From 2-12-FULL-35-15 sp036386835 (GTDB lineage Bacteria > Bacteroidota > Bacteroidia > 2-12-FULL-35-15): a stretch of DNA of 64,000 nt. The translations under genes were made by a program, and so were the position numbers. Under the pieces are notes generated by a model. That model was given only the letters and a program-made list of their open reading frames with translations, ran no database searches and was not told the DNA's origin. The DNA lies in contig DASVUX010000064.1 of the NCBI GenBank assembly GCA_036386835.1, positions 43,296 to 107,295 on the forward strand, in the 5' to 3' direction. Shown here in pieces: positions 14,960-21,280 of this stretch. How positions within the stretch are numbered: position 1 is the first letter of the stretch; each line of letters opens with the position of its first letter.

Positions 14960-14986
14960 AGCAGAGGAGATTTTATCTTCTCTGCT
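14960..14986 (+). terminator. Hairpin between the SnoaL lipoprotein and dioxygenase genes
   Basis: Arms AGCAGAGGAGA (14960-14970) and TCTTCTCTGCT (14976-14986) pair over 11 bp with one G-U and a 5-nt loop. No T run follows, so it may be a partial terminator, an RNA-processing site or a stabilising 3' stem within the operon rather than a full stop. Confidence 0.4.
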
Positions 14987-15003
14987 TATTAAAACACAAT
15001 AAA

Positions 15004-15885
15004 ATGGAACGCAAGGAATTTATAAAGTCGGTAGTCATGGGAACAATAGGAATTACGACATTATCTGCATTCAAAAACTTCACTGATGCATTACCGGAAC
15101 AGGAGCAGCTTATGCCTGTTCTATTTGTAGGTCACGGATCACCAATGAATGGAATACTTGATACTGAATTTAGCCGGAGGTGGACTCAAATGGCGAAGGA
15201 GATAGAACAGCCTAAAGCAGTTCTCGTTGTCTCAGCCCATTGGTTCACGAACGGAACAAAAATAACCGCAATGGATTTTCCGAAAACCATTCACGATTTT
15301 GGCGGTTTTCCTCAAGAGTTGTTTGATGTTCAATATCCTGCCCCCGGCAATAGCTTGTTGGCCAAGGAAACGGTTAGTCTTATTAAATCTGCACACGTTG
15401 AATTAGATCATGATTGGGGTTTAGATCATGGTACCTGGACAATCGTGCGACACATGTATCCAAAAGCAAATATTCCGGTTTTGCAATTGAGCATTGATTA
15501 TACAAAAGGCGCTCAGTTCCATTACGATCTTGCAAAGGAGCTGTATGCTTTACGAAAAAAAGGTGTTTTGATTATGGGAAGTGGTAATATGGTACATAAC
15601 CTTGGGATGGTTGATTGGGATAAACTTAATGAAACTGAATTCGGTTTTGATTGGGCGATTAACATCAACAATAAGTTTAAGACTTTAATCACCGAGGGTA
15701 ATCACAAATCATTAATTAATTATAGTGAATTAGGCAAGGAAGCCCTACTAGCAATTCCCACCCCTGAGCATTATTTACCATTGATGTACACTTTAGGTTT
15801 AAAAGGAAATAAGGACAACGTTTCGTTTTTTAACGACAAAGCAGTGGCTGGTGCAATTACTATGACTTCAATAAAATTAGGCTAA
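15004..15885 (+). CDS. ygiD: LigB-type class III extradiol dioxygenase (DODA/YgiD-like)
   Basis: The 293-residue protein matches the 4,5-DOPA-extradiol-dioxygenase-like family. Metal-site histidines are visible in VGHGSPM (about 43), SAHWFT (about 79) and LDHGTW (about 142). The first 30 residues (MERKEFIKSVVMGTIGITT) are typical of Bacteroidota members and may act as an export or anchor segment. The family opens catechol rings with O2 using Zn or Fe. Its place in a cluster with DoxX, a hydrolase and an alcohol dehydrogenase fits aromatic or quinone detoxification. The gene symbol refers to the closest family name; the exact substrate is unknown. Confidence 0.85.
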   Translation: MERKEFIKSVVMGTIGITTLSAFKNFTDALPEQEQLMPVLFVGHGSPMNGILDTEFSRRWTQMAKEIEQPKAVLVVSAHWFTNGTKITAMDFPKTIHDFGGFPQELFDVQYPAPGNSLLAKETVSLIKSAHVELDHDWGLDHGTWTIVRHMYPKANIPVLQLSIDYTKGAQFHYDLAKELYALRKKGVLIMGSGNMVHNLGMVDWDKLNETEFGFDWAININNKFKTLITEGNHKSLINYSELGKEALLAIPTPEHYLPLMYTLGLKGNKDNVSFFNDKAVAGAITMTSIKLG

Positions 15886-16627
15886 TGAAAAAAAGAACAA
15901 AATTTATTTATTTAATAATCTGCATGATGATAATGCAGGTAAGTAAAGGAGAAAAATTACTTATGGAAACAATCATTCAATTTCGAAAGACAGTTTAAGT
16001 TTAAAATATCTGATAAAAGAACCGCAAACTAAATCACTGAAAAAGAAAGTCATTATACTCTTGCACGGTGTAGGAAGTAACGAGAACGATTTATTTAGCC
16101 TGGCTGATCAATTACCAAAGGATTACTACATCATATCCCCACGGGGTAAATTTACTATCTCAGAAGGTAGCTACGCATGGTATAACGTTGACTTCTCTAA
16201 GGGAAAACCAGTATTTGATATAAAACAAGAAGCGCAGAGCAGAGATGCAATTCTCCTTTTCATTAACGAAATGAAAGTGAAGTACGGATTTGATGAGATA
16301 TACCTTGGCGGTTTTAGTCAAGGTGCAATTATGAGTTGCAGTATCAGTCTTTTACATCCTGAAAAAATTAAAGGAGTTATTTGCCTTAGTGGTAGAATCC
16401 TTCAGGAGATTAGAGGTGGCGTGAAAAACGATAATGAACTTCACAAACTAAAAATATTCCTAGCACATGGTACTCAAGATGGAACCTTAACTGTTGCATT
16501 TGCAAGAGAGGCTAAAACATACTTAGAACAACTTCAGACAAAATTGAGCTATCATGAATTTGAAATGGGACATCAAATCACTTCTGATGTGTTAAAAGAA
16601 TTAAATAAATGGCTCTTAACAAACTAA
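15886..16627 (+). pseudogene. Phospholipase/carboxylesterase (alpha/beta hydrolase), frameshifted after the signal peptide
   Basis: An ATG at 15886, just after the dioxygenase stop, gives MKKRTKFIYLIICMMIMQVS, a signal peptide, and stops at 15999. The rest continues in another frame as NNHSISKDSLSLKYLIKEP and runs into the hydrolase. One base missing between about 15940 and 15970 explains the break. The hydrolase has LLHGVGSNEND (oxyanion loop), nucleophile Ser in GGFSQGA, Asp in HGTQDG and His in MGHQI. It belongs to the carboxylesterase family of Bacillus MhqD. The part from ATG 16061 (188 residues) contains the whole catalytic site and may still be made, but would lack export. Confidence 0.7.
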
Positions 16628-16637
16628 ATTTAAAAAT

Positions 16638-17750
16638 ATGAAAAGAGAAATCACAGCTGCTATTGTTAAAGAAAAAGGTGGCAAATTCGAAATAGAAAAG
16701 GTCGTGCTTGATGATCCAAAATCGGATGAGATACTAGTTAGAATAATTGCTACAGGCATTTGCCATACTGATATGGTGGCACGGGATTTTATCATGGGTG
16801 CGCCAAATTTTCCGGTGATTTTGGGTCACGAAGGCTCAGGTATTGTTGAAAGCGTTGGCGCAGATGTCCACCTAATTAAGCCGAGCGACCATGTTGTGCT
16901 CACTTACGGCTTTTGTGGCGAATGTGATGTTTGTAGATCCGGAAATGCTCCGTATTGCTACGAGTTTTTACCAAGGAATTTCTCAGGTGCAAGACTAGAT
17001 GGCTCACATAGTCATCATGATCTTGCAGGAAAGCATATCAACGATAACTTTTTCTCGCAATCTTCATTTGCAACTTATGCAATAGCGCACAAAAACAATG
17101 TAATTAAAGTTCCTAATGAAGCTCCACTTGAAATTCTTGGACCACTTGGTTGTGGTATTCAAACCGGAGCTGGTGCAGTTATCAATACTTTGAAAGTAAA
17201 AACTGGGAGTTCAATTGCAATTTCCGGAACAGGTGCTGTAGGTTTAGCTGCCCTTCTCGCTGCTAAAGCAAGTGGATGCAACATAATCATTGCGGTTGAT
17301 ATCAATGAAGAGAGGCTTGCTTTTGCTAAGGAGCTTGGCGCAACGCATGCAATAAACAGCCTTAAGGAAAATGTCATTGAAAAAATCAAAGAAATAGCAC
17401 CCCAAGGAGTAAACTATGGCGTTGATACTACAGGAAGAACAGAAGTTATCAATAACACTTTAGCTTCGCTTGCGCCCGTTGGTGAAATAGCCTTGATTGG
17501 CGTTGCCACAAAACCTCTCCAATTAGAAACGAATATCTTTCTAACAAAAGGATACAAAATTAAATTTGTCAATCAAGGTGATAGTGTACCTCAAGAATTC
17601 ATCCCCAAATTAATTAGAATGTATATGAATGGTCAGTTTGCATTTGACAAGCTTATTAAAACATATCCATTTGAAGAAATTAATCAGGCAATTGAAGATT
17701 CAGAAAAAGGAAAGACGATAAAGTCTGTTTTAAAAATTGGCACAATCTGA
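16638..17750 (+). CDS. Zinc-dependent aryl/benzyl-alcohol dehydrogenase (MDR family)
   Basis: The 370-residue protein is a medium-chain dehydrogenase. The catalytic zinc site is in GICHTDM (about 41-47) and GHEGSGIVE (about 65-73); the structural zinc loop is CGECDVCRSGNAPYC (about 95-109); the NAD-binding motif is GTGAVGLAALLAA (about 195-207). The sequence type fits aryl-alcohol (benzyl-alcohol) dehydrogenases. It interconverts alcohols and aldehydes with NAD(P). It follows the hydrolase by 10 bp and precedes DUF2798 by 5 bp, so it is in the same operon. Confidence 0.9.
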   Translation: MKREITAAIVKEKGGKFEIEKVVLDDPKSDEILVRIIATGICHTDMVARDFIMGAPNFPVILGHEGSGIVESVGADVHLIKPSDHVVLTYGFCGECDVCRSGNAPYCYEFLPRNFSGARLDGSHSHHDLAGKHINDNFFSQSSFATYAIAHKNNVIKVPNEAPLEILGPLGCGIQTGAGAVINTLKVKTGSSIAISGTGAVGLAALLAAKASGCNIIIAVDINEERLAFAKELGATHAINSLKENVIEKIKEIAPQGVNYGVDTTGRTEVINNTLASLAPVGEIALIGVATKPLQLETNIFLTKGYKIKFVNQGDSVPQEFIPKLIRMYMNGQFAFDKLIKTYPFEEINQAIEDSEKGKTIKSVLKIGTI

Positions 17751-17755
17751 TACTT

Positions 17756-17986
17756 ATGAAAAATAAAATTGCCTTTTCCTTAATTATGGGCATTATTGCT
17801 ACTTGCATTATATCTTTTGCCCTGGTTTCAATAAATGTGGGATTCGGAGACCACTTTCTAAAAATCTGGCTTAGGTCATGGGGTATCGCTTATTTGATCT
17901 CCATACCAGTTTCTCTATTTCTTGCTCCAATAGTTCAAAGATTTATAAACCATATGGTGTTTCCTGAATCGAAAACCCGCACTTAG
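17756..17986 (+). CDS. DUF2798 small membrane protein
   Basis: The 76-residue protein has two membrane helices (about 5-26 and 38-60) joined by a short loop with WLRSWGIAYLISIPVSLFLAP, the hallmark of DUF2798. No function is known. It starts 5 bp after the dehydrogenase, so it is translationally linked to it. Confidence 0.8.
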   Translation: MKNKIAFSLIMGIIATCIISFALVSINVGFGDHFLKIWLRSWGIAYLISIPVSLFLAPIVQRFINHMVFPESKTRT

Positions 17987-18155
17987 AATCAGTTTCCCAC
18001 AAGTCAAAATCATGGGGTACTCATTCAACAATTCCTTTCCAACAAATATTTACCTTTTTCATACAATTACGGTCCACTGGCGATTTAAAGCACATTCCAA
18101 CGAAATGATTCCTTGGCATGGATTTGTCTTGATAACTTGGTCAAACTGTGTCTTT

Positions 18156-18760
18156 GTGAGTAGAAAACAACTTATCAGCTATTTCAATAATTTCATCCCG
18201 CTCAATAAAGTTGAGGAGTCGGAATTGATTGCGCGATCAGCTGAGAGACTTGTTAAACGTAAACATTTACTCTTACAAGAAAATGACATCTGCAATCATC
18301 TTACGTTCGTTGTTAAAGGTTGTTTTAGAATGTATAAGACTGATCGAAATGGCAAAGAGCATAATCTACAGTTTGTAGCCGAAAACGATTGGATAACTGA
18401 CATCAGTAGCCTGCATAAACGCAAACCTTCGCAGGTAAACATTGAGGCACTGGAAACTTCTGTAATAATTCAGATCGAACGCAAAGACCTTTGGCATTTA
18501 TATACTCACTTTCACACATTTGACAGGAACTTCAGAGTATTGTTGAAGAAAAATTCACTGAACTTCAGGATAGGGTTTTACAAAACATTAGTACAAGCTG
18601 TCCGGAGCGCTATAAAGCTTTTTTGAAACAATACCCACATTTAGCGGGTCGCCTTCCTAACACTCAAATAGCTTCATTTTTAGGTATAACACCGGAATTT
18701 TTGAGTAAAATACGATGCGAAAAACAAATATCTGTTCTCAATTCGTCACAAGCTTTTTAA
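18156..18760 (+). pseudogene. Crp/Fnr family regulator, broken by a one-base deletion
   Basis: The frame is a paralogue of the regulator at 11944: RKQLISYFNNFIPLNKVEE, HLLLQENDICN, GCFRMYKTD and FDRNFRVL match it closely. At about 18540-18542 (GTATTGTTG) one base is missing; after that the homologous sequence continues in another frame as VEEKFTELQDRVLQNI, YKAFLKQYPHLAGRLPNTQ and LGITPEFLSKIR to the stop at 18758-18760. The broken protein would lack the DNA-binding helix. The start is uncertain: GTG 18156 fits the paralogue, while an in-frame ATG at 18012 adds sequence with no counterpart. Confidence 0.7.
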
Positions 18761-18913
18761 AGCCGAATTTTCTGAACTAACACTGTGTGAGAGGGATGGG
18801 CTCATTATCTTTTCCTGGTATAGAAGCCTGAGGAAAGCCGTGGCTTTGCTTAAAATCATCACTACGCTACGCCAAATAAATGAATTTTCCTCACCCCATT
18901 ACCTCACCCCAAT

Positions 18914-18940
18914 AAAAAAGCCGAGACGTTAATTCTCGGC
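18914..18940 (-). terminator. Rho-independent terminator of tRNA-Leu
   Basis: GCCGAGA and TCTCGGC (18920-18926 with 18934-18940) form a perfect 7-bp stem with a 7-nt loop. On the minus strand six T residues follow (18919-18914), 8 bp after the tRNA 3' end. Confidence 0.85.
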
Positions 18941-18947
18941 ATTCTTG

Positions 18948-19032
18948 TACCCGGGACCGGAATCGAACCGGTACGATCGCAATGATCACAGGATTTTAAG
19001 TCCTGCGTGTCTACCAGTTCCACCACCTGGGC
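18948..19032 (-). tRNA. tRNA-Leu (anticodon TAA)
   Basis: An 85-nt class II tRNA reads on the minus strand: acceptor GCCCAGG, D-arm with CTGGTAGACAC, anticodon arm GGACTTAAAATCC with anticodon TAA (reads UUA), a variable arm of type II, T-arm GGTTCGATTCC and 3' CCCGGGT plus A. The acceptor has one G-U and one A-C pair. CCA is not encoded. It is followed by a terminator and lies near the boundary between the AT-rich accessory DNA and the ordinary chromosome. Confidence 0.93.
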
Positions 19033-19146
19033 ATCTGCTGAAACTCAAACTTGCAATTGCAAATTTGTTTAGTTGAAGTAATCCCGATTAAAATCAGAAC
19101 TGTCTCCTGTTTCCATTTCGCTCCTGGTAATTGAGCAGAAATACTT

Positions 19147-19175
19147 AAAAAAATACCCTCTTGGTTAAAAGAGGG
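19147..19175 (-). terminator. Rho-independent terminator of tRNA-Gly
   Basis: CCCTCTT (19156-19162) pairs with AAGAGGG (19169-19175) around a 6-nt loop, and on the minus strand a run of seven T follows within 2 nt (19153-19147). It is about 10 bp after the tRNA-Gly 3' end. Confidence 0.8.
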
Positions 19176-19184
19176 CTTCTCTTG

Positions 19185-19257
19185 AGCGAAAGACGGGGTT
19201 CGAACCCGCGACCTCGACCTTGGCAAGGTCGCGCTCTACCAACTGAGCTACTTTCGC
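19185..19257 (-). tRNA. tRNA-Gly (anticodon GCC)
   Basis: A 73-nt tRNA on the minus strand: acceptor GCGAAAG pairing with CTTTCGC, D-arm GCTCAGTTGGTAGAGC, anticodon arm CGACCTTGCCAAGGTCG with anticodon GCC (reads GGC/GGU), T-arm GCGGGTTCGAACCCCGT, discriminator T. CCA is not encoded. A 10-bp inverted repeat lies just upstream and a terminator just downstream. Confidence 0.95.
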
Positions 19258-19265
19258 AATAAACA

Positions 19266-19301
19266 AATCCATTAAGCTGCCGTATTCTGCATTAATGGAT
19301 T
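19266..19301. repeat. Perfect 10-bp inverted repeat upstream of tRNA-Gly
   Basis: AATCCATTAA (19266-19275) and TTAATGGATT (19292-19301) flank a 16-bp spacer. The site lies 9 bp upstream of tRNA-Gly in the expected promoter area. It has no T run and no known role. Confidence 0.5.
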
Positions 19302-19571
19302 GCAAAAGTAAGGATTTTTTTAATTCTGCAAAATATTTTCGCTAAAAAGGAGAAAAGCGTGAAATTATTGCAAATCCCGTTTCAGGGCGTTCCTGTCAAG
19401 GTCCGCGGTCATTCAGCAACGTGGCTTTTGATGTACCTGCCTGATGGCTGAATAGTCTATGACATAACAGCCTGGCACAACTATTTGGTCTATGGACTGC
19501 CAAACCAATGACCATCTTTCTAAAAAAGAACGGATGTTGCAGGCTGGTACTAAATTTAAGTATCTGTTTTA
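19302..19571. other. Intergenic region with no gene seen
   Basis: Between the tRNA-Gly upstream repeat and the DUF488 gene I find no convincing frame on either strand, no clear promoter pair and no RNA gene. Base composition changes here from AT-rich to the more balanced composition of the rest of the window. Confidence 0.5.
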
Positions 19572-20144
19572 ATGGAAATTGAACAACATACTATCCGCAC
19601 CATCGGCCATTCAACGCGATCACTCAATGAATTCGTTGAGATCTTAAAGTCATTCCAAATAGAGCTCCTGGCCGACATCCGCAATTATCCCGGTTCGAAG
19701 CGGTATCCGCATTTTAACAAAGAAAACCTGGAGGTTTCGCTCCGGGACAATGATATAGAGTATGTTCATTTAAAATCATTGGGCGGGAGGCGGAAGGCGT
19801 TGCCCGATTCTAAAAATACCGGGTGGAGGAGTGCTGCTTTTAAAGGCTATGCTGATTATATGGATTCCAAAGAATTCCTGCAGGGAATCACAGAGCTCGG
19901 TGAGCATGCAGGTAATAAACGTACCGCCTATATGTGTTCTGAAGCTGTGTGGTGGCGTTGTCACAGGTCCCTCGTTTCTGATTATCTGAAGGCCAGGGGG
20001 TGGAAGGTCATCCATATCATGGGAATCGGGAAGGAGCAGGAACACCCTTATACTTCCCCGGCCCGTATAGTAGGAGGGCATCTAACGTACACAACCGAGA
20101 TCAAAAAAAGTGGCCGTGATCATCCAACACTTTTCGATGTTTAA
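19572..20144 (+). CDS. DUF488 family protein
   Basis: The 190-residue protein has the DUF488 hallmarks: an N-terminal TIGHSTRSLNEFVEIL, LLADIRNYPGSKRYPHFN (about 32-49), GGRR, and the Cys-containing MCSEAVWWRCHRSLVSDYL (about 119-137). The family is often annotated as a possible nucleic-acid-binding or redox protein, with no established reaction. It starts with ATG, lacks a signal peptide, and is followed after 15 bp by a uracil-DNA glycosylase family gene, so the two are probably co-transcribed. Confidence 0.88.
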   Translation: MEIEQHTIRTIGHSTRSLNEFVEILKSFQIELLADIRNYPGSKRYPHFNKENLEVSLRDNDIEYVHLKSLGGRRKALPDSKNTGWRSAAFKGYADYMDSKEFLQGITELGEHAGNKRTAYMCSEAVWWRCHRSLVSDYLKARGWKVIHIMGIGKEQEHPYTSPARIVGGHLTYTTEIKKSGRDHPTLFDV

Positions 20145-20159
20145 GCACCGTTTTTGGAA

Positions 20160-20738
20160 ATGAAACGACTTTTAACTCAAATATCAGCTTGCCGGATCTG
20201 TCAGGGACATTTATTGTTAGGCCCACGGCCTGTGGTGCAATTGAGCGAAGCTTCCAGGATAATTATCATCGGCCAGGCCCCGGGAAAGCGGGTTCATGAA
20301 AGCGGTATCCCCTGGAATGATGCAAGCGGGAGGAAACTGCGGGAATGGTTGAATGTTGATGAAGCTACCTTTTACGATCCGCTTTCTTTTTCAATAATGC
20401 CTATGGGCTTTTGTTATCCCGGTAAAGGAGTTTCAGGGGACCTGCCGCCACGCGTTGAGTGCGCACCTGAATGGCACCCGAAAATATTAAATAAAGTTGC
20501 AACAGAGCCTCTTATAATCTTAATCGGGCAGTATGCCCAGTGGTATTACTTAAAAGATAAATTTAAGGGGTCTTTAACGGAAACAGTCAAAAGCTATAAG
20601 GAATATCTCCCCCAATATTTTCCCCTGCCGCATCCTTCGCCAAGAAATCAGAACTGGATTAAGATAAACCCCTGGTTTTCCGAAAAGGTGATTCCTGATT
20701 TACGTATCCTTATCAGGAGAAGACTTTCCAGCGAATAG
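20160..20738 (+). CDS. Uracil-DNA glycosylase family protein
   Basis: I start at ATG 20160 (192 residues) rather than a TTG 6 bp upstream. Motif A appears as IIIGQAPGKRVHESG (about 35-49), where the family has G(E/Q)APG, and the second motif as PLPHPSPRNQNWIKINPWF (about 158-176). CRIC near residue 12 may be half of a metal site. Members of this superfamily remove uracil or other damaged bases from DNA. The Glu/Gln variation in motif A and the missing full Cys set make its exact class uncertain. It follows the DUF488 gene. Confidence 0.82.
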   Translation: MKRLLTQISACRICQGHLLLGPRPVVQLSEASRIIIIGQAPGKRVHESGIPWNDASGRKLREWLNVDEATFYDPLSFSIMPMGFCYPGKGVSGDLPPRVECAPEWHPKILNKVATEPLIILIGQYAQWYYLKDKFKGSLTETVKSYKEYLPQYFPLPHPSPRNQNWIKINPWFSEKVIPDLRILIRRRLSSE

Positions 20739-20868
20739 TCAATGCTGCGCGACTTTTTTGTCAATGCCTGAAACCCGGAACATTTCAACAGGGAGTTTAA
20801 AAAAATCATAAAAACTACGCGCTCAATCTCTTTTTCTGTATATTTAAAATGAATATCTCTACAGAATT

Positions 20869-21231
20869 ATGACAAAAATGAATAAAGTAATGGCAGGCTA
20901 TCACATGCTGATGATCCTGTCGCAGGTGGATGGTGAATTTGATAAAAGTGAAGGTAAGGTGATCATCAAATACCTGAAGGATGCATTTCCCTTTCATGTG
21001 AACCTTGATAGCGAAGTTGAAGTGCTCAGCTCCCTCCCGAAAGAAGATTATTTCCTGCACTTTAATAATGCCATGAATGATTTTTATGAGGATTCGGTTC
21101 CGGGCGAACGCCTGGATTTCTTAAACTTCGCAGTGAAAATGGTAAGGGCAGATAAAAAGGTTACGCCTGAAGAAAACAAATACCTGAAAGAGCTGTTCTT
21201 TGCCTGGGATTCGGAGCATGAGGGGGTCTGA
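20869..21231 (+). CDS. TerB-like all-helical protein
   Basis: The 120-residue protein has the TerB-like pattern: MLMILSQVDGEFDKSEGKVI near residues 13-32 and, in the second half, FAVKMVRADKKVTPEENKYLKELF (about 87-110), with acidic residues in repeating helix-loop units. TerB-like domains are named for tellurite resistance but occur widely as membrane-associated or metal-related helical modules. It is a single gene between the glycosylase and mutS, which is on the other strand. The function is unknown. Confidence 0.75.
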   Translation: MTKMNKVMAGYHMLMILSQVDGEFDKSEGKVIIKYLKDAFPFHVNLDSEVEVLSSLPKEDYFLHFNNAMNDFYEDSVPGERLDFLNFAVKMVRADKKVTPEENKYLKELFFAWDSEHEGV

Positions 21232-21280
21232 AATTCCAGATTCAAATTTCAGATTATTTTGGAACCCGATTTGAAATTAT

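Noticed and set aside
1..18947. Copy of a tRNA-Leu or tRNA-Gly 3' end as an attachment site
   Set aside because: I looked for the T-arm and acceptor sequences of both tRNAs and found no second copy in this stretch.
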